NCBI GenBank assembly: GCA_902613275.1
Contig: CACMGM010000005.1
Span: 1 to 64,000, forward strand
Reading direction: 5' to 3'
From: an uncultured Alphaproteobacteria bacterium
GTDB taxonomy: Bacteria; Pseudomonadota; Alphaproteobacteria; HIMB59; GCA-002718135
Length of the DNA: 64,000 bases
The notes beneath the pieces were generated by a model. The model ran no database searches. It had not been told where the DNA came from and was given only the letters and a program-made list of their open reading frames with translations. Each line of letters starts with the position of its first letter. Position 1 is the stretch's first letter. Below, in pieces: positions 38,517 through 48,271 of this stretch. The position numbers were made by a program, and so were the translations under genes.

Positions 38517-38830
38517 TGAGTAACAAATATAAATTAAAAAAAGGCGACGAAGTTATTGTGTTAGCTGGTAAGGATAAAGGTAAAACTGGGAAAATAGTAA
38601 AAATGATTCCAAAAAAAATGAAAGCAATCGTTTCTGAGATTAATAGGGTAAAAAAAAATCAAAAACCAGACAACAATAATCCTGGTGGAATTATTGATAA
38701 AGAAATGCCAATGCATCTTTCAAACCTTTCATATTATGATCCTGAATTAAAAAAAGGTGTCAGAATTGGTTACAAATTTAATAATGAAAAAAAAGTTAGA
38801 ATAAATAAAGCCTCTGGTAAGGAAATCTAA
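38516..38830 (+). CDS. rplX: Ribosomal protein L24
   Basis: 104 residues with the KOW motif KKGDEVIVLAGKDKGKTGKI and the C-terminal GVRIGYKFNNEKKVRINK. Early assembly protein near the tunnel exit. rplE begins on the next base after the stop. Confidence 0.97.
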   Translation: MSNKYKLKKGDEVIVLAGKDKGKTGKIVKMIPKKMKAIVSEINRVKKNQKPDNNNPGGIIDKEMPMHLSNLSYYDPELKKGVRIGYKFNNEKKVRINKASGKEI

Positions 38831-39382
38831 ATGAGTAGACTGTTAGAAGAATATAATAATCAAATAAAAAAAGAATTAAAATCTAAGCTTGGTTTTAAAA
38901 ATTTATTTGAAGTTCCTAAATTAAAAAAAATAATATTAAACATGGGAGTTGGTGAGGGCAAAGATGATTCAAAGTTGATTGATAAAGCTGTTGAAGATTT
39001 AACTCTTATTTCTGGACAAAAAGCAGTCAAGACAAATTCTAAGAAAGCAATTTCAGGATTTAAAATTAGAGCAGGTATGCCATTAGGAGCAAAAGTTACA
39101 TTGAGAAATAAAATGATGTATGAATTTCTTGATAGATTAGTGAATATAGCAATCCCCAGGATTAGGGATTTTCGAGGTTTAAACTCTAAAAGCTTTGACA
39201 GCAGCGGAAATTTTTCCATGGGTGTTAAAGAACATGTAATTTTTCCAGAAATTAATTTTGATAAAGTTGATAAGATAAGAGGTATGGATATTACAATCTG
39301 TACTTCAGCAAAAAATAATGAAGAGGCTTTAGAACTTCTAAAAAGTTTTAATATGCCTTTTAAAGACAATCAGGTTAGTTAA
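38831..39382 (+). CDS. rplE: Ribosomal protein L5
   Basis: 183 residues: [34 protein letters not shown] and [15 protein letters not shown]. Binds 5S rRNA and the P-site tRNA. A 169-codon open frame on the other strand here is a shadow and was not annotated. Confidence 0.98.
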   Translation: MSRLLEEYNNQIKKELKSKLGFKNLFEVPKLKKIILNMGVGEGKDDSKLIDKAVEDLTLISGQKAVKTNSKKAISGFKIRAGMPLGAKVTLRNKMMYEFLDRLVNIAIPRIRDFRGLNSKSFDSSGNFSMGVKEHVIFPEINFDKVDKIRGMDITICTSAKNNEEALELLKSFNMPFKDNQVS

Positions 39383-39390
39383 GGAGTAAG

Positions 39391-39696
39391 ATGGCAAAAT
39401 TAAGTTCAATCCAAAAAAATCTTTTTAGACAAAAAATGATTAAAAAATATAAAGAAAAGAGAGAAAATCTTAAGCTTAAAATAAAAAATAAGAGCATTCC
39501 TTTAGAAGAGAGAATTGCGTTACAAAATAAATTAAATGATCTTCCCAGAAATGGATCATCAATTAGACATAGAAATAGATGTGAACTTACTGGAAGACCA
39601 AGGGGAAATTATAGGAAATTTGGTTTATCAAGAATTAAATTTAGGGAACTTTCAATGACTGGTAATTTGCCAGGTGTTGTTAAGTCAAGTTGGTAG
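39391..39696 (+). CDS. rpsN: Ribosomal protein S14 (zinc-independent long form)
   Basis: 101 residues, the long form. The C-terminal part [20 protein letters not shown] has only one cysteine, so the CxxC-CxxC zinc site of the short form is absent. Loss of zinc dependence suits nutrient-poor habitats but is also normal in Proteobacteria. Confidence 0.98.
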   Translation: MAKLSSIQKNLFRQKMIKKYKEKRENLKLKIKNKSIPLEERIALQNKLNDLPRNGSSIRHRNRCELTGRPRGNYRKFGLSRIKFRELSMTGNLPGVVKSSW

Positions 39697-39704
39697 GAGA
39701 ATAT

Positions 39705-40103
39705 ATGGCTTTTAACGATTCACTATCTGATATGCTTGCTAGAATAAAAAATGCTCACCAGGCTAATAAAGTATCAACTTTATGCCTGAAATCTAAGCTA
39801 AATATGAATGTGCTGAGCGTTCTTAAAGATGAAGGTTATATTAGAGATTTTAAAAATATTGAAGAAAGAAAAGGAGTCAATTCAATAAAAATTGACTTAA
39901 AATATTATAACGGTAATCCTGTTATAAAAAAAATAAAAAGAATTTCAAAACCTGGAATAAGAAAGTATTCAAAGATCAGTGAATTAAACAAACCTTATGG
40001 AGGACTGGGCATTTCTATTCTCTCAACTCCAAAAGGTGTAATGTCAGACCATCAAGCAAAAAAAAATAATGTTGGTGGGGAAGTATTGTGTGAGGTTTTT
40101 TAA
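39705..40103 (+). CDS. rpsH: Ribosomal protein S8
   Basis: 132 residues from ATG 39705, with TAGGAGA just before it. The frame continues upstream to 39690, but that overlaps rpsN and lacks homology. DSLSDMLARIKNAH opens the protein, and the C-terminal KPYGGLGISILSTPKGVMSD holds the RNA-binding loop. In E. coli S8 represses the spc operon. Confidence 0.96.
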   Translation: MAFNDSLSDMLARIKNAHQANKVSTLCLKSKLNMNVLSVLKDEGYIRDFKNIEERKGVNSIKIDLKYYNGNPVIKKIKRISKPGIRKYSKISELNKPYGGLGISILSTPKGVMSDHQAKKNNVGGEVLCEVF

Positions 40104-40633
40104 TGTCAAGAATAGCTAAAAATCCTATAAAAGTATCCAAAGAAGTAGAATGTAGCTTTGATGGAGGTATTTTCACTGCTAAAGGTAAATTAGGCCAAAT
40201 GCAAATAAATGTTAATTCAAACTTCAATATTAATATTAATGAAGATGAAGTTAGTGTTTTGCCTATTAAAACTGAAACAAATGATCCAATATGGGGAACA
40301 ACCAGAGCTATTATAGCGAATACAATCAATGGCGTAACAAATGGATTTAGCAAAACACTAGAACTAAATGGTACTGGTTATAGAGCTAGTGTTTCAGGTT
40401 CAAAATTGAAGTTAGAGTTAGGTTATAGTCATGATATTAATTTTGATATTCCTGAAGATGTTAAAATTGAATGTCCAAAACAGAATTTAATTAAACTTAC
40501 CAGTATAAATAAAGAGAAACTAGGTGCAGCAGCAGCTAAAATTAGATCATTTAGAAAACCTGAACCTTTCAAAGGAAAAGGAATAAAATACATTGATGAA
40601 TATATCTTTAGAAAAGAGGGAAAAAAGAAATAG
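40103..40633 (+). CDS. rplF: Ribosomal protein L6
   Basis: 176 residues: duplicated fold with IAKNPIKVSKEVECSF, LELNGTGYRASVSGSKLKLELGYSH (parts: LNGTGYRAS, LELGYSH) and the C-terminal EPFKGKGIKY. Near the sarcin-ricin loop. Overlaps rpsH as TAATG. Confidence 0.98.
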   Translation: MSRIAKNPIKVSKEVECSFDGGIFTAKGKLGQMQINVNSNFNININEDEVSVLPIKTETNDPIWGTTRAIIANTINGVTNGFSKTLELNGTGYRASVSGSKLKLELGYSHDINFDIPEDVKIECPKQNLIKLTSINKEKLGAAAAKIRSFRKPEPFKGKGIKYIDEYIFRKEGKKK

Positions 40634-40635
40634 TT

Positions 40636-40968
40636 ATGAAAGATAGAAAGCAAAGAGCAAGATACAAAGTAAAAAGCGTTTCAAATAGAAACAGGCTAAC
40701 CGTCTTTAGATCAAATAACCATTTATATGTCCAATTAATAGATGATAAAAACGGTACTACACTTGCAAGTGCATCATCACTTGAAAAATCAATAAGAGAA
40801 AAAAAGTTACAAAGAAAAGAAATAGCAGAAGAAATTGGCAAAAACATAGCCAAAAAAATAATTTCTAAAGGAATTGATAAGGTTGCCTTTGATCGAGGTA
40901 AATACAAATATCATGGTTTGATAAAAATACTTGCTGATGCAGCAAGATCAGAAGGTTTAAATTTTTAG
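40636..40968 (+). CDS. rplR: Ribosomal protein L18
   Basis: 110 residues: [17 protein letters not shown] at the start of the fold, and [20 protein letters not shown] with the 5S rRNA-binding end. Shorter N-terminal basic tail than in E. coli, as usual in this operon type. Confidence 0.97.
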   Translation: MKDRKQRARYKVKSVSNRNRLTVFRSNNHLYVQLIDDKNGTTLASASSLEKSIREKKLQRKEIAEEIGKNIAKKIISKGIDKVAFDRGKYKYHGLIKILADAARSEGLNF

Positions 40969-40976
40969 AGGTATAT

Positions 40977-41486
40977 ATGTTTGATAATGAGAAAAATGAA
41001 TTTAGCGAACATTTAGTGACAATAAATAGAGTAGCTAAGGTTGTTAAAGGAGGCAGAAGATTCGGTTTTGCTGCAATCATGATTGTTGGTGACAATAAAG
41101 GACAAGTTGGTATTGGAACAGGTAAAGCGAAAGAAGTTCCTGAAGCTGTTAGAAAAGCAACTGAAAATGCAAAAACTAAAATGATTAGGGTTACTTTAAA
41201 AGAAAATAGAACTATTCATCATGATATAGTTGGTCGTTTTGGAGCAGGAAAAGTTATACTAAGATCAGCTTCACCAGGTACTGGTATTATTGCTGGCGGA
41301 CCAATGAGAGCACTTTTTGAGTCTCTTGGTATTAAAGATGTCGTTGCCAAATCTACAGGAACATCAAATCCTCATAATATGTTAAAAGCAACTTTAAATG
41401 CTTTTAAAATGTCAGAGTCACCCAAATCTGTTGCTGCTAAAAGATCCAAAAAAATCAATGAAATCAATAATAGTAAGAATAAATAG
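40977..41486 (+). CDS. rpsE: Ribosomal protein S5
   Basis: 169 residues. Double-stranded RNA-binding-like domain with [20 protein letters not shown], then [22 protein letters not shown]. rplO follows after only 2 bases, so the rpmD (L30) gene normally found between them is missing. Confidence 0.98.
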   Translation: MFDNEKNEFSEHLVTINRVAKVVKGGRRFGFAAIMIVGDNKGQVGIGTGKAKEVPEAVRKATENAKTKMIRVTLKENRTIHHDIVGRFGAGKVILRSASPGTGIIAGGPMRALFESLGIKDVVAKSTGTSNPHNMLKATLNAFKMSESPKSVAAKRSKKINEINNSKNK

Positions 41487-41488
41487 AT

Positions 41489-41947
41489 ATGAAAATTAAC
41501 GAACTAAAATCTACTTTGACTTCAGGTAAAAAAAATAAAAGAAGAGGAAGAGGTTCAGCTTCAGGGCTTGGAAAGACTGCAGGAAGAGGTGTTAAGGGTC
41601 AAAAGTCTAGATCAGGTGTTTCCATTAATGGTTTTGAAGGTGGACAAATGCCATTGTATCGTCGTTTACCTAAAAGAGGGTTCAATAATCCATTTAAAAC
41701 AAAAATACAAATTATAACTTTTAGTATGATAAATAATATTTTAAAAAAATATAAATTTGAGGCCGATGGAATAAAAGAAGAAGAGCTATTTAATAAAAAA
41801 ATATTTAAAAGATCTAATGGAAGCCTAAAGCTTCTTAACGTTGGTGAGTTAGAAAAGACTACTAATTTGGAAATTTCATATGCATCTAAAGATGCTGTTG
41901 AGGTTTTAGAGAAATTAGGTTGTAAAATTAAATTAACAAAGAAATAG
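41489..41947 (+). CDS. rplO: Ribosomal protein L15
   Basis: 152 residues: the N-terminal Gly/Arg-rich arm [20 protein letters not shown] and [20 protein letters not shown], then a globular C-terminal domain. Directly abuts secY (next base). Confidence 0.97.
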   Translation: MKINELKSTLTSGKKNKRRGRGSASGLGKTAGRGVKGQKSRSGVSINGFEGGQMPLYRRLPKRGFNNPFKTKIQIITFSMINNILKKYKFEADGIKEEELFNKKIFKRSNGSLKLLNVGELEKTTNLEISYASKDAVEVLEKLGCKIKLTKK

Positions 41948-43288
41948 ATGGCAACAGCTACAGACAGACTAGCAAATAATCTCAATTTTGGAGCTTTAGG
42001 TAAGGCTACAGAATTAAGACAGAGACTTTTATTTACTTTGGGAGCACTAATTGTATTTCGTTTAGGAACATTTTTACCAATACCTGGTATTAATCCATTA
42101 GCTTTACAGCAATTTTTTGAACAACAATCTTCAGGCATCTTAGGGATTTTTGATACATTTTCGGGTGGTGCTCTTGGTAGAATGGGTATCTTCGCATTGG
42201 GTGTTATGCCTTATATATCATCTTCCATAATAATGACCTTAATGCAATCTGCCATACCTTATCTAAAATCACTTAAAGAACAAGGTTCCAAAGGCAGAAG
42301 ACAATTACTACAATTTACAAGATACGTAACTGTTTTAATAGCAGCAGTTCAAGGATATGGTGTTTCAATAGGCTTAGAATCTATGCAGACCACATATGGA
42401 AATATTGTTTTTGAACCAGGCTTATTTTTTAGATTAACAACAGTTATAACTCTTGTTGGTGGAACCGTTTTTCTTATGTGGTTAGGTGAACAAATTTCAT
42501 CAAGAGGTGTTGGAAATGGAATTTCTCTGATAATAACTGCCGGAATAATAGCAAACTTACCTGGTGCATTTGTAAGCACTTTACAATTGGGTAGAACTGG
42601 TGAATTAAGTATTGCATTTATATTAGGTATTTTAATTCTAATTTCATTATTGATAATTTTTATTGTATTTATTGAAAAAGCTCAGAGACGTTTGCCTGTT
42701 CAATATCCCAAAAGACAAGTTGGCAATAAAATTTATGGAGGTCAAAGTTCTCACTTACCATTGAAAATCAATACAGCTGGTGTTATCCCTGTAATTTTTG
42801 CATCTTCTATTTTACTTCTACCAAATACTATGTCTGGGTTTGGAGCTGGCTCATCTAGCGACATATTCATTTTAATTTCTAGTTACTTGGGAAGAGGACA
42901 ACCACTGTATTTGGCTTTTTATGCTGCTATGATAATATTTTTCGGATTTTTTTATACATCAATTGTTTTTAATCCCGATGAACAAGCTGAAAACCTTAGA
43001 AAATATGGAGGTTTTATTCCAGGAATTAGACCTGGAGAAAATACAGCAAAGTATATTGAATTTGTATTAATAAGATTAACAACAATTGGAACAATTTATC
43101 TTACCTTTGTTGCATTGCTGCCAGAATTTCTCTTATCAAGAACATCAATTCCATTTTATCTGGGTGGAACAGCCTTGCTAATTGTAGTAGTTGTTATGAT
43201 TGATTTTATTACTCAGGTCCAATCACACCTATTCCAGCATCAATATGAAGGGTTATTAAAGAAAACTAAGCTAAAAGGTAGAAGATAA
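41948..43288 (+). CDS. secY: Preprotein translocase subunit SecY
   Basis: 446 residues, ten membrane helices forming the protein-conducting channel. Marks include LGALIVFRLGTFLPIPGI, GALGRMGIFALGVMPYI and the cytoplasmic loop KAQRRLPVQYPKR and NPDEQAENLRKYGGFIPGIRPG. Partner of SecE at 18.9 kb. Confidence 0.99.
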   Translation: MATATDRLANNLNFGALGKATELRQRLLFTLGALIVFRLGTFLPIPGINPLALQQFFEQQSSGILGIFDTFSGGALGRMGIFALGVMPYISSSIIMTLMQSAIPYLKSLKEQGSKGRRQLLQFTRYVTVLIAAVQGYGVSIGLESMQTTYGNIVFEPGLFFRLTTVITLVGGTVFLMWLGEQISSRGVGNGISLIITAGIIANLPGAFVSTLQLGRTGELSIAFILGILILISLLIIFIVFIEKAQRRLPVQYPKRQVGNKIYGGQSSHLPLKINTAGVIPVIFASSILLLPNTMSGFGAGSSSDIFILISSYLGRGQPLYLAFYAAMIIFFGFFYTSIVFNPDEQAENLRKYGGFIPGIRPGENTAKYIEFVLIRLTTIGTIYLTFVALLPEFLLSRTSIPFYLGGTALLIVVVVMIDFITQVQSHLFQHQYEGLLKKTKLKGRR

Positions 43289-43289
43289 A

Positions 43290-43862
43290 TTGCATAACTT
43301 AATTTTTTTTGGCCCTCCTGGGGCAGGAAAAGGAACTCAGGCTAAAATAATTTCAGAATTTTTAAATATTCCACATTTATCTACTGGAGACATATTAAGA
43401 AAAAAATTAACAGAAAACGACAGTCTTGCAGAAGAACTTAAAAAAATTATGTCTTCAGGCAAACTTGTTTCAGATGATACTTTAAATTCTATAGTTTCCT
43501 CCAGGCTAAATTCTGATGCAAAAAATGGTTTTATTTTAGACGGATATCCAAGAACACTAAATCAATCAGAATTTCTTCAAAATTTTCTTTTACAAATATC
43601 AAATCCAATAAACTATATATTTAATATAGAAATAAATTTTGCAATTTTGAAAGATAGAATACTTAAAAGATCTTTAGAAGAAAGTAGAGAGGATGATAAC
43701 ATTGATGTTTTAGAAACTAGGTATAACGAATACATTGAATCCACACAAAAGGTATCAAGTTATTATAAAGATAAACATTCAAGCATATTTTATGAGATAG
43801 ACGGATCTTTGCAAATTGATGAAATTACAGAAAAAATTAAGAAAATTTTAAAAAAATCATGA
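43290..43862 (+). CDS. adk: Adenylate kinase (short, LID-less form)
   Basis: 190 residues from TTG 43290; no ATG fits, and the family start HNLIFFGPPGAGKGT (P-loop 8-16) follows at once. DGYPRT carries the AMP-site arginine. After RILKR there is only a short loop (SLEESREDDN) where E. coli Adk has its LID, so this is the short type seen in many alphaproteobacteria. Maintains adenylate balance. Starts one base after the secY stop. Confidence 0.95.
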   Translation: MHNLIFFGPPGAGKGTQAKIISEFLNIPHLSTGDILRKKLTENDSLAEELKKIMSSGKLVSDDTLNSIVSSRLNSDAKNGFILDGYPRTLNQSEFLQNFLLQISNPINYIFNIEINFAILKDRILKRSLEESREDDNIDVLETRYNEYIESTQKVSSYYKDKHSSIFYEIDGSLQIDEITEKIKKILKKS

Positions 43863-43949
43863 AAAACAGCCAAAATTTGATATATCTTTCCTTGACTAAT
43901 TATATAATTATCATGTATTCACCCTCATTCATTTTTTTTGGATTTCATT
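43863..43949 (+). promoter_or_regulatory. adk-rpsM spacer, probable alpha-operon promoter
   Basis: 87 bases, the only real gap in the S10-spc-alpha run. TTGATA (43877-43882) and TTGACT (43892-43897) are candidate -35 boxes; TATATA/TATAAT (43901-43908) is a candidate -10 for the first, with 18-20 spacing. A T8 tract precedes the rpsM start. No terminator is seen for adk. Confidence 0.35.
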
Positions 43950-44330
43950 ATGGCTAGAATATCAGGTGTTAATATTCCTACAAATAAAAAAGTTAATATT
44001 GCTCTTACATATATTTATGGAATTGGTAAGAAAATTGCTTTAGATATTTGTAATGACGCTTCAATAGATATTACTAAGAGAGTTAGCGAATTAAATGAAG
44101 AAGAAGTAAATAAAATTAGAGATTTAATTGATAAGGATTATTCAGTTGAAGGTGATTTAAGAAGAAAAATTTCCTTAGATATAAAAAGATTAAACGATCT
44201 TGGGTGTTATAGAGGACTTCGTCATCGAAAAAAATTACCTGTTAGAGGACAAAGAACTCACACTAATGCTAGAACAAGAAAAGGTAAGGCTGTTGCTATT
44301 GCAGGGAAGAAAAAGGTTACCAAAGGTTAA
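43950..44330 (+). CDS. rpsM: Ribosomal protein S13
   Basis: 126 residues from ATG 43950. A TTG four codons earlier is in frame but adds non-family residues. [25 protein letters not shown] (parts: ISGVNIP, YIYGIG), then [25 protein letters not shown] at the tail that contacts tRNA. The Shine-Dalgarno is weak. Confidence 0.97.
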   Translation: MARISGVNIPTNKKVNIALTYIYGIGKKIALDICNDASIDITKRVSELNEEEVNKIRDLIDKDYSVEGDLRRKISLDIKRLNDLGCYRGLRHRKKLPVRGQRTHTNARTRKGKAVAIAGKKKVTKG

Positions 44331-44331
44331 T

Positions 44332-44712
44332 ATGGTAGAGAAAAAAAAATCTAAAATTAAGAAAAAACTTTCATCTGGTGTTGCTCATATTGTATCTTCT
44401 TTCAATAATACTATTATTACTATCACAGATGAAAAAGGTAATGCTCTGGCATGGTCATCATCAGGTCATAAAGGTTTTAAAGGATCTAGAAAATCTACAC
44501 CATATGCTGCTCAAATTGCAGCAGAGGATGTAGGTAATAAAGCAAAAGAATATGGTTTAAAAAATCTAAAAGTAGAGGTATCTGGTCCTGGTTCAGGTAG
44601 AGAGTCTGCACTTAGATCTCTGCAGTCTATAGGTTATGTGATCACTTCTATTAAAGATGTGACACCTATCCCTCATAATGGTTGCAGACCTAGAAAAAGA
44701 AGAAGAGTTTAA
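44332..44712 (+). CDS. rpsK: Ribosomal protein S11
   Basis: 126 residues from ATG 44332. The open frame extends back to 44200, but only as an out-of-frame reading of rps[20 protein letters not shown] and the terminal [15 protein letters not shown] are diagnostic. Platform protein of the small subunit. Confidence 0.98.
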   Translation: MVEKKKSKIKKKLSSGVAHIVSSFNNTIITITDEKGNALAWSSSGHKGFKGSRKSTPYAAQIAAEDVGNKAKEYGLKNLKVEVSGPGSGRESALRSLQSIGYVITSIKDVTPIPHNGCRPRKRRRV

Positions 44713-44728
44713 AAAAAGGAGCATTTAA

Positions 44729-45751
44729 GTGTTACAAAAGAATTGGATTGAATTAATTAAACCTACAAAAATGGAAGTAAATGTAGACGAAAGTAATGGA
44801 AGAATTGGAAAGTTAACAGCCGAACCTTTAGAAAGAGGCTTTGGATTAACGTTAGGAAATTCAATTAGGAGGATATTACTTTCTTCTTTACAAGGAGCAG
44901 CAATTACGTCAGTAAAAATAAAAGGTGTTGTCCATGAATTTTCAACCATTCCTGGAGTTAAAGAAGATTTAACAGATATACTTCTAAATTTGAAATCGAT
45001 AGCAGTTAAAGTTCATTCACCAGGTTTAAAAAAAATGTATATAAAATCCTCAGGCTCTGGAGAATTAAGAGCTGGAAATTTTGAAACTGACTCAGAAACA
45101 GAAATAATGAATCCTGATCAATTAATTATGACACTTGATTCTAATGCAGATGTTGAAATTGAAGCAAACGTTGAAACTGGCAAAGGTTATGTATCAGCTG
45201 AGGTTGCTGAAGATGAAAATAAAGTTATCGGTGAAATAAAATTAGATGCAATGTTTAGCCCCGTTATTAAAGCATCATATAAAATTGAAAATAGTAGAGT
45301 TGGTCAAGTGACAGACTTTGATAAATTGGTTTTTGATGTTGAAACAAATGGTGCAATTACTCCAGATGACGCAATAGCGTTGGCAGCAAGAATCTTACAG
45401 GATCAACTTCAGCCATTCATTAATTTTGATGAACCAGAAGTCTTACCTGATCAATCTCAAGTTGAAGCTTTGTCTTTTAATTCTAATTTACTGAAAAAAG
45501 TAGAAGAATTAGAGTTATCTGTTAGATCTGCTAATTGTCTTAAAAACGATAATATTATTTACATTGGTGATCTTGTTCAAAAATCTGAGTCAGAAATGTT
45601 GAGAACTCCAAACTTTGGAAGAAAATCTTTAAATGAAATAAAGGAAGTTCTTCAACAAATGGAACTAAATTTAGGCATGTCCGTTCCTGATTGGCCACCT
45701 GAAAATATTGATGAACTTGCAAAAAAATATGAAGATCCTTTTAATAAATAA
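44729..45751 (+). CDS. rpoA: RNA polymerase subunit alpha
   Basis: 340 residues from GTG 44729 behind AAGGAG. N-terminal domain: [20 protein letters not shown] and [13 protein letters not shown]. The C-terminal domain has [21 protein letters not shown] and [16 protein letters not shown], with the DNA-binding 265-type Arg region present. Fewer upstream regulators are visible than usual to exploit it. Confidence 0.99.
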   Translation: MLQKNWIELIKPTKMEVNVDESNGRIGKLTAEPLERGFGLTLGNSIRRILLSSLQGAAITSVKIKGVVHEFSTIPGVKEDLTDILLNLKSIAVKVHSPGLKKMYIKSSGSGELRAGNFETDSETEIMNPDQLIMTLDSNADVEIEANVETGKGYVSAEVAEDENKVIGEIKLDAMFSPVIKASYKIENSRVGQVTDFDKLVFDVETNGAITPDDAIALAARILQDQLQPFINFDEPEVLPDQSQVEALSFNSNLLKKVEELELSVRSANCLKNDNIIYIGDLVQKSESEMLRTPNFGRKSLNEIKEVLQQMELNLGMSVPDWPPENIDELAKKYEDPFNK

Positions 45752-45756
45752 ACTAA

Positions 45757-46194
45757 ATGAAACATAATATTAAAAATAAGAAGTTAAATAAAAATTCCTC
45801 TCATAGAAAAGCAATGTTTATGAACATGTCAAATGCCCTAATTAAACACGAACAAATAACAACTACTCTAGCAAAAGCTAAAGAACTTAAAAGATTTGTA
45901 GAAAAAATAGTTACATTAGGTAAGAAAGGTGATTTGTTATCAAGAAGAAAAGCTGTTTCTATTTTACAAGATCAAAAGATGTCAAAAAAAGTCTTTGATG
46001 TACTCGCTGATAGATATAAAAATAGAGGTGGAGGATACACTCGTATTATAAAACTTGGGAATAGATTTGGTGATAATGCGCCCACTGCAGTAATCGAGTT
46101 TGTGGATAGAGATGAAAACGCAAAGGGGCTTGATAGTGGACCAGTTGTTGAAAAAAAATCTACGGAAGAAGTAGAGCAACAACCTCAAATTTAA
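45757..46194 (+). CDS. rplQ: Ribosomal protein L17
   Basis: 145 residues: [28 protein letters not shown], the family start (parts: [29 protein letters not shown]), with a charged C-terminal extension of about 30 residues typical of alphaproteobacteria. Last gene of the alpha operon. Confidence 0.97.
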   Translation: MKHNIKNKKLNKNSSHRKAMFMNMSNALIKHEQITTTLAKAKELKRFVEKIVTLGKKGDLLSRRKAVSILQDQKMSKKVFDVLADRYKNRGGGYTRIIKLGNRFGDNAPTAVIEFVDRDENAKGLDSGPVVEKKSTEEVEQQPQI

Positions 46195-46200
46195 AATATA

Positions 46201-46566
46201 TTGTTTAATTTAATCCTTGTAGCTACAGGTGGAGCAACCGGAGCTGTTTTAAGATTTATTTTAACTAATTTAAGTAAATATTTATTCGCATCTAATGTTT
46301 ATGGAACACTGTCAGTAAATATTTTAGGATCTTTTTTAATTGGATATCTTATTACTTCTAATATCTTAAGGAATTTTTCTGAAGACTTTATTAAGTTTTT
46401 TTTAATTGTAGGATTACTTGGTTCTTTTACTACTTTTTCTGCTTTTTCTTATGAAGCGCTAAGTTTAATTATGGAAAAAAAAATCTTTGTATCTGTTGTG
46501 TATATTTTATTTTCAATATCAGTTTGTATTTTATCTGCATATTTTGGAATAATAATAAATAAGTAA
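46201..46566 (+). CDS. crcB: Fluoride channel CrcB/FluC
   Basis: 121 residues from TTG, four membrane helices. The family signatures GGATGAVLRF (10-19), YGTLSVNILGSFLIGY and GLLGSFTTFSAFSYE are all present. Forms a dual-topology dimer that expels fluoride. No fluoride riboswitch is possible in the 6-base gap to rplQ, so it appears constitutively co-expressed. Confidence 0.94.
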   Translation: MFNLILVATGGATGAVLRFILTNLSKYLFASNVYGTLSVNILGSFLIGYLITSNILRNFSEDFIKFFLIVGLLGSFTTFSAFSYEALSLIMEKKIFVSVVYILFSISVCILSAYFGIIINK

Positions 46567-46570
46567 CAAA

Positions 46571-47485
46571 TTGATAAAAAATATAAAAATTAAAGAAAAT
46601 TATGATGTGAGATTAGACAAGTATTTGAAAAATTTATACTCCTCTCTTACTCAAAGTTTTATTGAAAAAAATATAAGAAAAAAAAATATATTAATTAATG
46701 ATCGTCGCACTACTTCAAATTATCTTGTAAAAATAAATGATAATCTAAGTATTTTAAACTTTCACAACCAATTATATAAAAATAGAATAATTTATAAGAA
46801 AAATATAAAAATTTCTAAAAAAGATTTAATAAAGTTTAATAAATCAATAATATTCCAAAATGATGATTTTCTGGTTTTAAACAAATGGGATGAGATTGCA
46901 ACTCAAGGTGGTAGTAAAATCAATGTATCTATTGATCATATAATTAAAACGATTAACTCAAATTATAGACTCGTACATAGATTAGACAAAGAAACTACAG
47001 GCTTACTACTAATTGCTAAAAATTTAAAATATGCAAAATATTTTTCAACGCTTTTTAAACAGAGACATATTAAAAAGTTTTATATAGCTTTATGTGACGG
47101 AACTCCTAAAAATAAAACATCACAAGTAAATTTGAGTATAAAAAATAAAAAACTCAAAACTGAAAATAGTTTAACTAATTATAAAGTACTTAACACAAAA
47201 AATGGAATTTCACAGTTATTGTATAATCCTAAAACTGGCAAAACACATCAGTTAAGAATTGTTTCAAAAAATCTTGGCTGTTCCATTATAGGTGATAAAA
47301 AATATAATGCTTTATCCAATTTAAGAAAAGAAAAATTAATGCTACATGCTTATTGTTTAAAATTCTCAATTAATAATAAGTTAGTAGAGTATGTAGCAGA
47401 TTTACCTGAACATTTTGTAACTTTTATTAAAAAAAATAATTTAACATTAATTAAAAATTTCCAAATTCATTTAGATTCTTTTTAA
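46571..47485 (+). CDS. rluC: 23S rRNA pseudouridine synthase, RluC type
   Basis: 304 residues from TTG 46571. N-terminal S4 RNA-binding domain (about 12-60), then the RluA/RluC catalytic domain with LVHRLDKETTGLLLIAK (catalytic Asp139) and KTGKTHQLRI. Makes pseudouridines in helix 35/90 regions of 23S rRNA. Follows crcB by 4 bases, and the 3' end overlaps convergent lipB by 15 bases. Confidence 0.93.
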   Translation: MIKNIKIKENYDVRLDKYLKNLYSSLTQSFIEKNIRKKNILINDRRTTSNYLVKINDNLSILNFHNQLYKNRIIYKKNIKISKKDLIKFNKSIIFQNDDFLVLNKWDEIATQGGSKINVSIDHIIKTINSNYRLVHRLDKETTGLLLIAKNLKYAKYFSTLFKQRHIKKFYIALCDGTPKNKTSQVNLSIKNKKLKTENSLTNYKVLNTKNGISQLLYNPKTGKTHQLRIVSKNLGCSIIGDKKYNALSNLRKEKLMLHAYCLKFSINNKLVEYVADLPEHFVTFIKKNNLTLIKNFQIHLDSF

Positions 47486-48118
47486 TTTATCTATAAATAT
47501 ATTTTTAAAATATTCATCAAACTCACCTTGATCCAATTTAATACCTAATTCTTCCATAGAAGTATTTTCATATTCTTTTAAACCACATGAGTGAATATAA
47601 TTATAATATCTCAGATCAGGATTAATATTGAAACTCATACCATGATAAGTAATCCATTTTTTTACTCTAAGACCAATAGCTCCAATTTTTTTTTCTTTAT
47701 CAAAAGTTATTTTATTATTTTTAATTACCCAAATACCGACTCTATCTTTAAATGCTCTCGCTTCAATATTGTAATTTTTTAGAAGGGTAATTAATGAATC
47801 TTCAATTATAGATATGAACTTTCGTATATCTTTTTTTTTATTATTTAAATTTAACATAAAATAAACAATTCTTTGACCTGGGCCATGGTATGTTGTTTTG
47901 CCTCCACGATTTGTTTTAATTACATCAATAATACTTGAGTTTAATACCTCATCATTTTTAGCACTAGTTCCTTGAGTAAAAACATGATTATGATTTAAAA
48001 ACCATAATAATTCTTTAGACAGATTGTCATGTATGTTTTCTACTTTTGATTCCATAAACCTGACTGCCTCATCATAATTTATTTCATTCCTAGATATTTT
48101 AACTTCAATCTCTTTCAT
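47471..48118 (-). CDS. lipB: Octanoyltransferase (lipoate biosynthesis)
   Basis: 215 residues. Transfers octanoyl from ACP to lipoyl domains. GGKTTYHGPGQ (72-81) is the LipB signature, Lys144 lies in KIGAIGLRVKKW, and the catalytic Cys178 is in HSCGL. Convergent with rluC. lipA is not in the window. Confidence 0.95.
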   Translation of the reverse strand: MKEIEVKISRNEINYDEAVRFMESKVENIHDNLSKELLWFLNHNHVFTQGTSAKNDEVLNSSIIDVIKTNRGGKTTYHGPGQRIVYFMLNLNNKKKDIRKFISIIEDSLITLLKNYNIEARAFKDRVGIWVIKNNKITFDKEKKIGAIGLRVKKWITYHGMSFNINPDLRYYNYIHSCGLKEYENTSMEELGIKLDQGEFDEYFKNIFIDKLKRI

Positions 48119-48178
48119 CTTGTTTATTTTACTTTATTGCTAGTTAATATTCTATCTGATATTTATACTAGTATATAG
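48119..48178 (+). promoter_or_regulatory. lipB / tRNA-Leu divergent spacer
   Basis: 60 AT-rich bases between divergent lipB and tRNA-Leu. TTTATACTAGTATATAGG just before the tRNA holds TATACT and the palindrome TATACTAGTATA, which could include the -10 element. No clear -35 box at standard spacing. Confidence 0.3.
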
Positions 48179-48265
48179 GCGGCTGTGGCGGAATTGGTAT
48201 ACGCGCAGCGTTGAGGTCGCTGTGGGATTTATCCTGTGGAAGTTCAAGTCTTCTCAGCCGCACCA
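48179..48265 (+). tRNA. tRNA-Leu (anticodon GAG)
   Basis: Class II tRNA with a long variable arm. Acceptor GCGGCTG/CAGCCGC, anticodon stem CAGCG/CGCTG around TTGAGGT, T loop TTCAAGT, encoded CCA at 48263-48265. Reads CUC and CUU. Confidence 0.96.
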
Positions 48266-48271
48266 ATTTAT

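Noticed and set aside
38860..39369. 169-codon open frame on the minus strand
   Set aside because: It is exactly antisense to rplE, has no recognisable motif and is explained by the codon use of the real gene.
41599..42138. 179-codon open frame on the minus strand across rplO and secY
   Set aside because: Antisense to two essential genes, no ribosome-binding site or homology; a shadow frame.
44200..44331. Upstream extension of rpsK into rpsM
   Set aside because: The added residues are rpsM read in another frame; S11 homology starts at 44332.
48236..48271. Upstream extension of mgtE into tRNA-Leu
   Set aside because: It would translate the 3' half of a well-formed tRNA gene.
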